From positions 3,179,501-3,243,500 of the forward strand of contig NC_080568.1 of the NCBI RefSeq assembly GCF_030253575.1: 64,000 nucleotides of DNA, written 5' to 3'. The DNA comes from Rhododendron vialii. Taxonomy: Eukaryota > Streptophyta > Magnoliopsida > Ericales > Ericaceae. The position numbers and the translations under genes were made by a program. How positions within the stretch are numbered: the first letter of the stretch is position 1; each line of letters begins with the position of its first letter. The notes below the pieces were generated by a model. It was not told the origin of the DNA, did no database searches, and saw nothing but the letters and a program-made list of their open reading frames with translations. Positions 47,101 to 59,018 of the stretch are shown here, piece after piece.

Positions 47101-49586
47101 AACTTCTATAAGAAACTCTAATGTCATTCCAAAAATAAATGGTGAAAGCCATTGAATTTCAGATCTTACTGAGTTGTGATCTGCTGGCCTAGACTGAGTG
47201 CAGTTCCGCATGTTGCAAGTCGTCCTAAATGAAAAGTTGACATTGCCACAGCTAGGGCAGGTCCAATCATCTTCCCTGCGGCCGCCTGGATGAAGATATT
47301 AAGCAAAGGGCCTCCATAAATGAGATATCAGATATCCGAGCCAACTATTGGCACAAGGACTAACAAAAATGGAATGACAATTGTGCTATACTGCTATCTT
47401 CCGAGAGCCAATTCCGCTAAGCATGATAACAGTTATCGAGCAAAAGTATGTACATGTTCCTCCACGCAATCAATATGATAGAATTGCAATATAACTTTGA
47501 CTATGCTCTTAAGTTTCTGACCAAGTATGAGCCTAAACTTCTCCAAAACCCACACCGTTGCCATCCTATTTAACTATCGGCAAAAAAAGTGTTCAAACTT
47601 TGAATGAGCTACCAATCTCAGAAAAAAAATCATCTTTGAATGAGCTTTCTCAAACAAATAAGGAACACCAAAAACAACTTATGGCCTTGCGCTGATCTTT
47701 ACTTAAGTACTGAACTGCTTACTTCCATAAGATATACAAACAGCTTGGAGACATGAACTAAGCAGGCTTCAGACGAATGGTTAAACCATTACGAAAACTA
47801 TTATGCCTCTCACCACTCTAACTAGTCTCTAAACAATAATGATGGTTCAATGGAAAGGCACATTATTTAAACAATACACTGCAATTGAAACAATTTGTTT
47901 TACAGACCATTCTGAAGTTCCCTAAAATGGCACTGCCACACTTATATGCATAAATACGAATAGAAAAAACAAGTACATGCATAAGGCCTTCACGAAAAGC
48001 ACAGAAACGCACATGCTTAATTCTTCATCTATTCTTAAATTCAACAAAGAAACATATATCAAATTATAAATACAAGTGAGATCTTGTTTCAAAGCAAGTG
48101 CCTGATTGTCATAGCTAATACAGACACATTTTTGCATGCTACATCATTTCGTCCATTCAAGATGTTTGGTACTACAAACTTTGATTTGTCTACGTTGGCA
48201 ACAAGGGATCGATAAACCAACCAAACATTCAATGCACCACTCCAGTCTAGCTACTGTCCCAGAAAATTTCCCACGATTTAAGATCAATGGTCTTGGGTCT
48301 ACGGTGTCCACAAATTCAGGTGAATCTCATCCATTGATTTCAAATTCTAGGCATTTTTCATGAAAATCTACAAGGAACCAAAGAGTTTCCCATCGCCTTG
48401 CTACCAATTTACAAAGATTCAGAACCCAGCCTTTTTCAAAATCCGAATCTGTGACCGGCCAGTAGCAATGTAACCACCAAAGACCTTCACGAGTAGGGAA
48501 AAATGTGCAACCTCATAATAAACAATCTATCTGCAAATCTATAGCATGACCCAAAATGTGTATAAAACGTGGTTCCTAACCCCCACAAATGGAACTAAAT
48601 TTGTGGTATGTTAAACATATTTATAAATACGCTCATTTAGATACAGGATAGAAAACACACATACCATCAGTTCGAGCTCGCTTGGCCGCAGAAGAGTTTC
48701 TGTTATCCACCTAAAAACGAGAAGGGAACAAACCATGTTATCAGGTATACCGTATATCTATCTACTATCTATTATCTATTACTATTATAGATGGAACACC
48801 CCGTTTGGTGTGAAGGCCAGTTTTGAGGGTTGGCTTCACATTTTAGTTTCCTAAACTACCCCTTTTAACTGTCTGAAGAAACCGCCAAGGGAAAAAAACT
48901 GCCTCCCTAATTTTCTTCTCCCCTCTCTTCTACTTTTTTCTTTTTCTTTTTCTTTTTGTCATACAGTAGGAGAATCTACACACCCCAAGGCGGTAGAAGC
49001 TAGTGGTTAGAAGTTAGTGTTAGGGGAGGGGAGGGGAGGGGAGGGTGGGACTTGAACCCCACACCTCATTCATTGGGGTTGAATGTCGTGCCAAGTGCAC
49101 CGGCACTCCACTTGCCCCTCACTTCTACTTTCATATCTGGAATTTCGTTAGAGAGTACTCTCAATTGAAGATTTTCCTTTTCACTCTTTTTCCATAACGC
49201 GACTAGCACACACATAGCGTCTGCCCCGGCGTATAGCGCGTTCGCTCGGTCCGCAATCAGGTGAACACGTAAATAAAAAAACATAATTTCTTTTTATCAT
49301 CACATCCACTGCAGCAGAAACATCGATTAAAAACCACCAATACATTCCTCCAAACACGTACTTACAGAACGGACCGATTCGGACCGTAAGCGGAGAATTG
49401 AACTAATCGAATGGATGCATTAAATCCCCGTCGTTTCGGTAAACAGATACACAGGTTCATATATACATCTCCATGTCAACGGATTATAAACGGAGGGCTT
49501 TAGTGAGAGAAAGTTGTTGGGAAAAGGTTACTTACCCAAAAAAAATAAAAAAAATTGTTAGGAAAAGGTTGAATTACCTGAGACAT
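44185..49586 (-). CDS. Protein with three RanBP2-type zinc fingers
   Basis: Probably binds single-stranded RNA, as other RanBP2-type fingers do; partner unknown. Exons in transcript order: 49578-49586, 48665-48710, 47170-47285, 45905-46178, 45454-45524, 45090-45135, 44869-44978, 44706-44730, 44456-44607, and a terminal exon that opens with TGA at 44185-44187. All phases join, giving 283 aa. Fingers of the form W-x-C-x2-C-x10-C-x4-C lie at about residues 25-48, 194-217 and 240-263. Between fingers 1 and 2 is a Gly/Ser/Tyr/Pro/Met-rich low-complexity stretch (about 58-172). The layout and the ending at ENDQ match a conserved Arabidopsis protein of the same family (At1g67325 as I recall). The first coding exon encodes only three residues. 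The final splice (44456 to 44187) is the least certain; without it the frame would run on through non-conserved sequence. Confidence 0.9.
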
Positions 49587-49782
49587 GACGGCGGCGAGTG
49601 AGATCGGAGAGTGTCGACCTTGGATCGGAAAGTGCCGAGCTTCGGCTAGGGCTCTGAGGAGAGAGAGAGGTGGGGATAAAATCGGGAAAATTTGGGGTAG
49701 TCGGTTCAGAAGCGACCGAGTTTATAGACGGAGCCCTTTCTTCTTGGGAAAGGCCGACGGATGTGTGAGCCATCAGTCTACA

Positions 49783-49790
49783 TATATATA
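49783..49790 (-). promoter_or_regulatory. TATA box of the zinc-finger gene
   Basis: TATATATA on the minus strand, about 200 bp upstream of the start codon. It predicts transcription start near 49755. Confidence 0.55.
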
Positions 49791-49791
49791 C

Positions 49792-49817
49792 GGCCCAAGT
49801 AAGGTTGTCCGGCCCAA
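49792..49817 (-). promoter_or_regulatory. Paired TTGGGCC (site II) motifs
   Basis: Two copies of GGCCCAA on the plus strand (49792-49798 and 49811-49817), i.e. TTGGGCC in transcript orientation, directly upstream of the TATA box. Such TCP-bound site II motifs are common in plant promoters of broadly expressed, growth-linked genes. Confidence 0.6.
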
Positions 49818-49840
49818 TAGTTTCATGTTACTGTAAAATT

Positions 49841-50119
49841 TAGGGGTGCGAACGAGCTGAGCAGGGCTTTTGTAGTGTTTGAGCTCGGCTCATTTAGTAT
49901 AAACGAGTCTATATTTCAGCTCGAGTTACGCTCGTTTGTAAACAAGCAGAGCCCTCAATGAGTCGAGCCCAGTTCATTTACTAAAAACGATGCGAGCTGT
50001 AGATTATTCAGCTTGACTTGTTTACTACACGAGCCTAAATGCGCACTCAAAGTATGCTCAATTACTAAACAAGTTTGAGTCGAGCCTTGAGCAGTTTTGG
50101 TTCGTTTTGCAGTCTTGCA
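49841..50119. mobile_element. hAT-like MITE, GAGCCGAGCTCG family, copy 4
   Basis: Begins TAGGGGTGCGAACGAGCTGAG and ends GTTCGTTTTGCAGTCTTGC, with internal GAGCTCGGCTC and AAACGAG repeats. It sits just upstream of the zinc-finger gene promoter. Confidence 0.6.
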
Positions 50120-50530
50120 CATAATCTTTGAGATTCTTGGAGGGAAAAAAACAAGAAGAAAAAGAAAAGTATTTTTGGTTGCAACGCATTTTACGAGCTC
50201 TAAAAATAGTATATATATATTTAGTCTCGCCAAATAGCTATAAAGATTAGAATTCAAAGCATTGAGTTAAGATTGTATATACCGTTCTGAATTTATCACA
50301 GCGTATATTATAAAATTTGTTCACCAGATTTTAATGTACTCTAATTATGTGCTGCCTCAACTTCTCTAGGCTAGATAGAATTGGAATAATGAAGCATCGT
50401 CTCGGCTTCAAGTGAAGCCCTTGTTACTAGGCAGTGTGTTAATAGTATTTCAGAATTAGTCGAAGTGCGTGTAAACTAACCCGAACATTTAGTTAAAAAA
50501 AAAACAAGAGATAAGAGAGTAATGAAAAAA
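50120..50530. other. Unassigned spacer
   Basis: No gene or repeat recognised. Confidence 0.45.
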
Positions 50531-51360
50531 GGAAAATTTATAGAAATTGTCCTCGTAGTTTCATTCGATTATCATTTTCGTCCTCCAAATATCAATTGCA
50601 ACTATTTTGACCTTCAAGTTTGGTTTTCATTCCAATTCATCCAATTGATAACGTCTGGACTATAAACTGACGGAAAACTGGAGATTGAGGGTAGTTAGGA
50701 CATTTCATGTTCTCTATTCCTGCCAAAATGGGAAACTTGGAGCCCTAATTCTATCTATATGCTCCACCCAAAATCAACGAACGCCAAATGAGTAAGGGAA
50801 AGAACTTGAAGCCGAAATGGATCAAGTGCAATGCCATTGTGGAAGGAGAGCTTACATGAGGCCTTTGCGGATAGACAACAACCCTAGGCGTAGACAACAA
50901 CCATGGGGTAAGTTTAAAAACCCTTATAATGGCCATTGATTTGAAACCCCTTCTTCGAATCCCTGTGTGATTGGTTTCCTTCTACAGCTTTTTGTGGATT
51001 TGGGTCCCCTGTTTTTTACTCAGAGATTCGTCATTGTAAAGAGGTTCTCCTTTTAGCCTTCAATAAGAGGAAAATAGGGTTTTTGCGCCACTTTTAGGAC
51101 TCTTAAGTTTCCCCTCCTCTGATTTTGGTGGGATTTGGCAGAAAATAGAGCAGATATACCATTTTGTCCAAGGAAAATAACATGAAATGTCATAACTACC
51201 CTTAATCTCCAGTTTTCCGTCAGTTTATAGACCAGACGTTATCAATTGGATGAACTTGAAACGAAAACCAAACTTGAAGGCCAAAATAGTTGCAATTGAT
51301 ACTTGGAAGACGAAAATGAGAATCGGATGAAACTAGGCAGACGATATCTATAAATTTCCC
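50531..51360. mobile_element. MULE-like element with ~180-bp TIRs, possible gene capture
   Basis: The left TIR (50531-50712) starts GGAAAATTTATAGAAATTG; the right TIR (about 51182-51360) is its complement and ends CTATAAATTTCCC. They match closely throughout, including the phrase AACTGACGGAAAACTGGAGA. Flanks ATGAAAAAA and TTGAAAAAC agree at 7 of 9 bp, fitting a Mutator 9-bp duplication. Long TIRs plus non-transposase internal sequence is the Pack-MULE layout. No transposase is present. Confidence 0.8.
50817..50907 (+). pseudogene. Possible GRF-type zinc-finger exon inside the MULE-like element
   Basis: From ATG at 50817 the frame reads MDQVQCHCGRRAYMRPLRID and then NNPRRRQQPWG before a good donor GTAAGT at 50908. 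C-x-C-G and the following NNPRRR resemble the first half of plant GRF zinc fingers (CxCG ... NxGRxF), but the family glycine before RR is missing and the downstream cysteine would have to lie in another exon. A captured fragment or a small transposon-encoded protein are both possible. Confidence 0.35.
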
Positions 51361-51985
51361 TTGAAAAACTGTGGTAATTTAACTGGTAGTCCTTTGAAAT
51401 CCTCATATGTCCATATGGTTTTGCTTCTATGAAAATTAGGCAAATTTAGCAGAACAGAAACCAAGTAATTGATGGGCACCTTTGCAACAAGTGAAAAGCT
51501 ATGCGGTTCAAATCCAACTCACAAGTGCAATCTATATGAAATCTATTTGATTTTGATTTTTCGAAAAAACTCCACCCCTACAAGTTCTTAAAAACATCGT
51601 ATTACCTCTCTAAACAACGAAAAATCTTATCGTAAATCATCAAAACGACAACTAAATTTTTTATGATCGAACCCCATATATCTCCATGGAAATCATGCGT
51701 CCACCACCGTACGCACAGTTACTTTGTGGAGGGTGGTAAATTGACGTAGAGAAAAACAAAGACTAGCATAATACATAAGCCAAAATGCTAGACGCATATA
51801 TGTGGCCTTGCGTACACCAAAAATGGAAAATAGGCCACTAATTAAAACCTCCAAGCAACAACATAACACTCCAGACTACATAACTAAGAGCAAAGACAGT
51901 GGTATCAAAGTTCATAGAAGTCAAGAAAACATCGAAGCAAAATAAACAGAAGAGCTTTCACTAGTCCTTCTAAGTCCGTGAACTT
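51361..51985. other. 3' flank of the LTPG gene
   Basis: Probably includes its 3' UTR (about 51750-51985). Nothing else recognised. Confidence 0.45.
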
Positions 51986-54900
51986 TCACTCTCGCGTGGA
52001 GAATGTAGACGCAGCCTTGATTGGGAACCCGCAGAAGAAGAAGATGGCCATGGCAATCGCGACGAGTGGCATGAGCTGAGGACCATGGTTGGAGTACCCG
52101 TCGGAGGTGGGTGTGGTCAGTGATGATGTCGATGTCCCTGTCCCTGTCGCTGTCCCTGTGCTAGGAGTGGTTGTTGCCGAAGAGGTGTTTGTGAAGATTG
52201 AATAGTCAGGAGAGGTTGAGGAAATGTTTAGAAGCTCTGCTCATTTTAAATGAAAAGGCATAGCGCACAGAGTTAGTTAACAGTAGATATTCGGACTACG
52301 TAAGAAGCAAATGGTTAGCTAAGTAGACTGCAGGTAATTGATGATAAGTTCGTTAAAGTTTCGTTTTCGCATGAAAAACGCTCGGGACAACAATGTACAG
52401 AGATTTTCCAAAGCCTGCGATGTGAATAGATCTCAGTGCATCGTGTGACGTGCATTAGACAGCCACATACACGTCTACAAACATGCAAATAAGTGATCCA
52501 AATACAGCCTTTTCTTCGACGGGAACAGTTAAAGTCGTGTGTAAAATGGATCAAACGCCATCATTATTTCCATAATTTCTTCCCTTTCTATTCAAGTCTA
52601 TAACCATAGAAGACAATTAGGAGCCTAAGCCACCAAATAACTATTTAGTTACAATTTGTTGTGCATTGAAAACATTATAGTCTTGGGTTTGTGTGTTAAG
52701 AACTCAATAACTATGCATTGCATTTCCATTTTCCAGGTACCACAAACGTTGGACATTACCATGACAGCATGAATTAAGAGTCTAAGACAGCCTGTGATAA
52801 ATGGGCTTGAGGAAAATAACCCATATGAATGGGCTCCGATGGCTGAATTCGCAATTATGAAAGATAAGTGCGCGTAAGCTGGCCTAGACACGTGAGTTAT
52901 CGAAAAAGGTAGACCATGTCCAAATTGCTGCAACTAATCCTAATTCCTAACATCCCAACGTCTCAGTAGTCACCATAAAGTTTCTCGAGTACTTAAATTA
53001 CCTTCAAAAATAATGAAGTATTACGATCCTAAATGTCCCACATCCACTACGTATGGGCTTGGCATGGCCATAGGTTTATAAGCCCTTGGGTTCCTCCTCT
53101 TGCAAGCCAATTTTCAAGAATGAAGGGTATATTCCCAAAAGTGTTAGAAGTGCCACAGCACTTTAGAAAAACGAAGTTATTTCCCAAAAGTGCTACAAAT
53201 TGTAACTTTTTTAGTGGAGGGAAAAAAAAAACACCGAAAGGTTGGGATTTTTTTTGAGAAATAAATGGGCTTTTTGTTAAAAATTTTAGCTTGAGCTAAA
53301 TTTGGAAAACTCCCCGAGTTATATACCCTAAGATGTGTATCAGTATCAGACAGAGCCACCACATTGAGTATGCGATCGGACGTAGCCTACACGAGCATGG
53401 AAATCGAATGGGTTCCGACTTTGTAGTCTGAGCCGTTTGATGGGCAACCTATAGAGAAATGTATCAACAAAACCAAGTAGAGGGAATTACATACGTAGGA
53501 ATTACGACTATCTTTATAATTTGGGTGAACAAGGACAGCCAACCCACCATTTATATGACACTACCCTTATAGAGGGAAAATGCTAACCTCAACCCTAAAG
53601 GCATAGGTTAATAGGTAAATGGTGCATCGATATCTGATAAAAGTGTATTGATATCTATGAAAGTGTATTAGTAAAAGAGAAAAAAAGAAAGGAACGTGGG
53701 TTTTTCATCAACTCTCACAGTGAGAAAGAGAAAATAGACCAAGAAAACTCATCATTTTTCTTGAATTCTTATAGCTTCTTATCATTTTTTGATCTCTTTT
53801 ATTACTCAAACAAGTGACTTGATACTTCTTTCTTTTCTTTCATATATAATACCCTTTCCTTCAATCAAAGGGCATCTAAGTTATCTAATTTCATTATTTG
53901 CGATCACCACAGTTTATTTAAGGTTGTTAAAGCTAGCAATGTTTTCTCAAAAAAGTGCTCACAGTGGCATAACAAAACTTAACAACCTCTTTGTAAGCCA
54001 TCCACAGTGGTATAATCAAAAATGGATAACCAAAAGTCGACACAGCTTTTGATTATTCACTTTAAAGGTTATTAAGCTTAACAACATTGAGGTTCACAAT
54101 GGTCCCTTCTAGTCCATAACCAAAATAAGAAGTCCACTATAATTTCACACAATCTATCTCTCCCCCTCTGTTTTCCGCCATTCACTTCCCTCCATTATGT
54201 TTTTTTTTGGGGCAAAAATATATCGAACATATGGTGTTCTTCATAGTGTTATTTATCAAATTAAACAACACTGAAACTTTTTTTTTTCTTCCTATTCCTG
54301 CAGCCTATATCACAAATCTACCACTCTCTTAATCTTTCAAAAAAAATCAGATGTGTTCTTGAAATTGAAAAATAATGCAAGGTTCTTCCTTTTTTTTTTT
54401 TTTTGCAAGGTTCTTCATTTACTAAACTATAAGGGGAGGAACAAAAAAGAATAACCACTTTTTAGTCGAAAAATTTATTTATTTTGCTAAAAAGTAATTA
54501 TTTCTCAAAATACTTGGGTAAAAGTAAAAAATTTTTTTGCAAAGTTCTTCATTTACTAAACTATAAGGGGAGGAACAAAAAAGAATAACCACTTTTTAGT
54601 TGAAAAATTTATTTATTTTGCTAAAAAGTAATTATTTCTCAAAATACTTGGGTAAAAGTAAAAAAAAATATTTTTCCGATTTCTCTTGTCGAGATGAATC
54701 AATAACCTATGAAAGTTTGGCACAAAATTAACAAATGCGAAAAAAAATCAAATAAAGACAATTTTCAGATTTAAGTTAAGTTCATAAGAATGTAGCTTAA
54801 AATAGAAACGGAAAAGAAGAGTGAAATACCGTAATCCGGTAACGATGGGTTAAATTGTAGATGATCGAGAAATATGAGCTTCACTTTTGGAAGAAAAGAA

Positions 54901-57554
54901 AGAGAAACAGTTTGTGGTTGAAGTGAAAAAGATATAGAGCAGGTGAAGAAGAGAAGAAGAAAATACTGGTTGAAATACGCGTGTATATACATTTTGGAAC
55001 CAATTAACTTATGTGGTGTGGGGTTCACAAATTTTGATTATTGAAAAAGGTTGCTAATTTTGGTTATCAAAGCCTAAAATTTGATTATTTCTAAGAATGT
55101 TGTTAAGTTTGATTATACCATTGTGAGCTATTTTTTATACCAATATTGTTAACTTTAACAACAATTGACTTTTGATTATACCACTGTGGATGGCCTTAAC
55201 TTATCAAATTTTGACAATTGGATAATCAAAACTAACAACTTTTTGCCAATAACCAAAACCTTCTCTCTCTCAATCAACAATGTTTCTAATAAAAATACTG
55301 TATTTTTAAAAGAAGTTTTTTTTTTTTTTACAAAAACAGTTAAACCGTTTTTCAAAAACTGTTTTTTATTAAAAACTATTTTTTTAAAACTGTATTTTTT
55401 TTCAAAAACTTTTATTAAAAAAAAAGTCTTTTTTTCAAAAATTGTTTTTTTTAAACTTTTTTGAAAAAGTGTTTTTCAAAATTTAAAAGTTTTCAAAAAA
55501 TTATTTTGTATTTCTAATATCATGTTTTTGTTAGTTTGAAAAGTAATTAAAAAAATATTTTATATGGTGACAATTTTTAGATTTTTATAGGTTGAAAATG
55601 TGAAGTGACAAATTTTGATTATTCAATGTTCGATTATGCCACTGTAGACATCGACATTGCTAACTTTAACAATCTCTTAAATGGATAATCAAAAGTTGAT
55701 GTGATAATTTTTGATTATTCAATTTTGATTAGTCCACTGTGGATGCTCTTAGGCCATCCACAGTGGTATAATCAAAAAAGGATAACCAAAAGTTGACACA
55801 TCAGCTTTTGATTATTCACTTAAGAGGTTGTTAAGCTTAACAATGTTAAGCTTCACTATGGTCACTTCTAGTCCATAATCAAAATATGGGGTCCACTACA
55901 ATTTCATTCTCTCTCCCTCCTGTTTTCCGTCATTCATTTCCCTCAATTTACGTTTTTTATAAGTTAAAATATATCGATTCCCTTTCTTAATTTTGAAAAA
56001 AAAATCGGCGACTTCCTTGCCTCCTATTATGATTTTTTCCTTCTTTTTTTTTTTCGGGAGTGGGTAGTAGAAACAGGAAAGAAGAGTGAAACACCTTAAT
56101 CCGGCGACGATGGATTGAATTATAGATGATTGAGAGATATGAGTTTCACTTTTGGAGGAAAAGAAAGAGAAATAGTTTGTTGGTGAAGTGAAAAAAATAT
56201 AGAGTAGCGAAAAAACTTGGCTACATAAAAATTTTATTCTTCAATTTTATTTTTTTAACCAAAAAAAAAAAGAGTGGGCGAAGAAGGGAAGAAGAAAATA
56301 CTAGTTGAAACACGTGTGTATACAAATTTTGGAACTAGTTAACTTATGTGGTGTATGATCCACAAATTTTGATTATTGAAAAAGGTTGTTAGTTTTGATT
56401 ATCCAAAGCCCAAAATTTAATTATTTCTAAGGATGTTGCTAAGTTTGATTATACCATTGTGATTAATCTTTTGCACAACATTGTTAACTTTAAAAACAAT
56501 TGGCATTTGATTATACCACTGTGGATGGCCTTAGTACCTACTACCTAGCGAAACTTTTTCGGTTTTATTTCCCGATTTCGTATGGTTTGAGTCACAAAGG
56601 AGTCTCGCTCCCACTCTCAATTAATCTTTGTTTTACTCGTTCAATCTCTCAATTCTCGCTGTACTTTGGGATATTATTGACAACGCTTTTCGCTCCCACA
56701 TGTAGGCTAAAAACATATTATGGGAGAAGAAGTATTGAATAATTACCCGTATAGATACCTCTTCTCTTTTCTACCTAAAAAAAACATACACTACATAAGA
56801 ACACTACACGTTAACACTACAATTTCATGTGGGGGTCATTTTGGGTTCCATAAAAATTTAGGAAAATGTCTATAAAGTTTAAAATACTCCGTATTATTTT
56901 ATGGGATTATGTAAAAAAATAGTTTCAATAGATATCGGTAAGTATTATTTCTGAATTCGTAGGGACGAAACTGTGCAGTTTTTCTATATTTTTGTTAGAC
57001 CCGAAGTGAGCTCCACGTAAGATGTAGTGTAATATGCAGCGTAAAAAGGTAGTATATATCTTGTTTGTATTTTGAATATTTTGATTAAGAAGTACTGGAC
57101 TAGAGAGATTGTCATGTGTATTTGTGTGTGCCAGTAGAGAGAGAGAGAGAGAGTGTGTGTGTGTGTTTGTTTTAGAGAGATTTTTCGTTGTGGGTGCAAG
57201 AATCTTACTAGGGCAATCACTGATGCTAGCATTAGTCAACTTGCAGGCAGTAGGAAGCTGGATCAACCTCGACTCCTGAAGACCCATGCTCTTGATCTGC
57301 GCGCTCCCGTTGTGGGTCTGAAGTATAATGTAACACAGGCAAACGGGGTCCTTCCCCTTGATCTCCGTCACCGAGTCACAGCACTCCTTGCTAGGCGTCG
57401 CCGCCTTCCCCGGCGCGACGGTCGCGTACGTCAGGCACGTCGTCAACTTCTGGAAGTCGCTGCTGCACTGCTCTGCCAGCGTCGCTGCCGCCGCCGCAGA
57501 GGCTAGCAGTGCCACCGCGAAGAAACATGTCGGGAAAAGGAGTTGGGATCTCAT
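51986..57554 (-). CDS. LTPG: GPI-anchored lipid-transfer protein, LTPG1-like
   Basis: Carries cuticular or other apolar lipids at the outer face of the plasma membrane. Two exons, 57209-57554 and 51986-52236, joined in phase 1 (CTA|GTAAGA donor, GAGCAG acceptor); 198 aa, close to the 193 aa of Arabidopsis LTPG1. Residues 1-24 are a signal peptide with an Ala-rich cleavage region. The eight-cysteine motif is complete: Cys30, 40, 58-59, 72 and 74 (CLC), 104, 114. Exon 2 encodes a Ser/Thr-rich linker and a hydrophobic C-terminal tail (LMPLVAIAMAIFFFCGF) of GPI-signal type; that tail after SDGYSNHG is shorter than usual. DFQKLTTC and IQLPTACKLTNASISDCP place it with LTPG1/2 rather than YLS3-like proteins. 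The 4,972-bp intron is filled with MITEs. The leader is CT-rich (57626-57661). Confidence 0.92.
53028..53120 (+). repeat. TRIM-type LTR fragment
   Basis: AAATGTCCCACATCCACTA, then GGTTTATAAGCCCTTGGG, the layout of TRIM/SMART terminal repeats. Only one copy, in the LTPG intron. Confidence 0.4.
53997..55185. mobile_element. Tourist-like MITE A in the LTPG intron
   Basis: Ends GCCATCCACAGTGGTATAATC and GATTATACCACTGTGGATGGCC are nearly perfect inverted repeats. The right flank is TTA; the left flank is altered (GTAA). It is longer than its relative B because it contains a piece of the foldback family of 28805 with a 134-bp tandem duplication. Confidence 0.75.
54404..54671. repeat. 134-bp tandem duplication inside MITE A
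   Basis: The unit begins TGCAA(g/a)GTTCTTCATTTAC and ends GGGTAAAAGTAAAAA. The copies (54404-54537 and 54538-54671) differ at only a few bases, so the duplication is recent. Confidence 0.9.
55186..55751. other. Remnants of the same MITE family between A and B
   Basis: Contains CCACTGTAGACATC and CCACTGTGGATGCTC, each following a GATTA-type stretch, and a long run of AAAACT and TTTTCAAAAA repeats. Probably one or more decayed copies. Confidence 0.55.
55752..56530. mobile_element. Tourist-like MITE B in the LTPG intron
   Basis: A 779-bp element with ends GGCCATCCACAGTGGTATAA and TTATACCACTGTGGATGGCC and perfect TTA flanks (55749-55751 and 56531-56533), the PIF/Harbinger signature. No transposase. 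Confidence 0.88.
57126..57171. repeat. (GA)n(GT)n tract near the LTPG donor site
   Basis: A GA run followed by a GT run, 38 bp inside the intron from the exon 1 donor at 57208. Confidence 0.85.
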
Positions 57555-57787
57555 CTTGTTCGGTTTTGGATTGTGGTGGATGAATGTGGTTGAAGTTGTG
57601 CGGTGTTTATGATTTTTTCGTACTAGGGGAGAGAGAGAGAGAGAGACAGAGAGAGAGAGAGGTGTTCCAAGTGTGGGTAAGTTTGTACATTTAAGGATGT
57701 GTTTTTGGTGAAAAAAATTTGGATGCAATCATTATTTTTTTAACTACCTCTCACACAGGGTGAGTTCTGCATATGCGTAGGTTAGTT

Positions 57788-57940
57788 TTTTTTTTTTTGA
57801 ACCGTAAAAAAAAAATTCATTAATCATAAAGATGCAAAAATAAAAACAGTACAATAGAAAAAGCAAATACATTGAGAGAGCTTCGAAGGGTACAATACTT
57901 TCCTAGTGCTACGTACTACTTGCATCACTTAACCTACCCC
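57788..57940 (-). mobile_element. Truncated LINE 3' end, antisense
   Basis: On the minus strand it ends ATTAATGAATTTTTTTTTTAC followed by GGTTC and a poly(A) run, typical of LINE tails. Its 5' limit and duplication are unclear. It lies just upstream of the LTPG gene. Confidence 0.45.
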
Positions 57941-57943
57941 TCA

Positions 57944-58097
57944 ATCCTTCAATTTTTTTTAGCGTTGCAAACCACCGTTGTGTCTAAATATTTCTCATTT
58001 TTAGGATAGCTTTTGAGCAAGTTCTTCAATTTTTTTTAGCGTTGCAAACCATCGTTGTGTCTAATTATTTCTCGTTTTTAGGATAGCTTTTGAGCAG
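57944..58097. repeat. 77-bp tandem duplication
   Basis: AGCGTTGCAAACCA(c/t)CGTTG occurs at 57961 and 58038, and both copies run on to GATAGCTTTTGAGCA. Confidence 0.85.
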
Positions 58098-58595
58098 GTT
58101 CAGGAATATTGTAGTGCACCTTGAAAAGGTACGTAGATACAATAAGATTACAAAAGAACTATATTAATTTGATAAAACGAGAAAAAAACAAAATATTGAA
58201 CTGGAAAATAAGAAGAAAAAATTGAGTTAATGAAAAACGAGATCGTATAATAAAAATTCGCGAAATTCTCAAATCAAAAAAATATAGAAAAGTAGTAGTA
58301 TAAAAATTTGTAGACACACCCCATCAATAAAGACTGCTGACCAAACGAGGTTGCTTTTTATTTAGAAATTTAAGTAAAAAAGCATAAGTTGATATGTTTT
58401 TTACTAACTAAAATAAATATTTATTTTTTAAATTCACAACGGAATGGGGCCTACACAAATAGCTTTAAATGGGAGCAAAACTCGTCGTTTTATCGCACAA
58501 CACTCTCTCCTAACCCTTCAAAGCATATCTTTTGGTTTTTTTTTTAAAAAATCAACACTGGAGAATCGCAAAAAATCTCAAACATCATATTTCGA
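58098..58595. other. Unassigned AT-rich stretch
   Basis: No gene or repeat recognised, apart from the end of a MITE-like AAATAAATATTTATTTTTTAA near 58410. Confidence 0.45.
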
Positions 58596-59018
58596 GGACA
58601 GGGGGTGTGTGCTGTGCAGCTTCGTGCTACACAGCGTGCTGCACGGCCTCCGGCAAGGCTTTTTCGGTATCGGTTCGACGATCGAAGACGTTCACCGCGT
58701 AGAGCTCGTCGAGTTCTTCATGAGTACCAAAAATCAGCTCGATCAAATATCGTTAAGGGCCTCATCCGAACATATATAACTTGAAAAAAAATGAATCCTA
58801 ATGGATACGAAACACTGGATCAAAACCACTAAATCCATTTTTTTCAGGTTATATATGTTCGGATGAGGCCCTTAACGATATTTGATCGAGCTGATTTTTG
58901 GTACTCATGAAGAACTCGACGAGCTCTACGCGGTGAGCGTCTCCGATCGTTGGACCGATGCCGGAGGCCGTGCAGCACGCTGTGCAGCACGAAGCTGCAC
59001 AGCACACACCCCCTGTCC
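58596..59018. mobile_element. 423-bp foldback MULE MITE with a perfect 9-bp duplication
   Basis: Arms of about 185 bp are nearly perfect complements, from GGACAGGGGGTGTGTGCTG on the left to CAGCACACACCCCCTGTCC on the right. Only about 50 bp of loop remain between. ATATTTCGA flanks both sides (58587-58595 and 59019-59027). The GC-rich arms contrast with the AT-rich surroundings. Very high arm identity suggests a young insertion. Confidence 0.92.

Noticed and set aside
49558-49773. 71-codon upstream frame overlapping the zinc-finger start codon
   Set aside because: Its ATG lies only about 15 bp from the TATA box, so it is probably upstream of transcription start.
56925-57208. Continuation of the LTPG frame past exon 1
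   Set aside because: The sequence after the donor is low-complexity (Ser-Leu, Thr-His) and a far better exon with the linker and GPI tail lies at 51986-52236 in the right phase.
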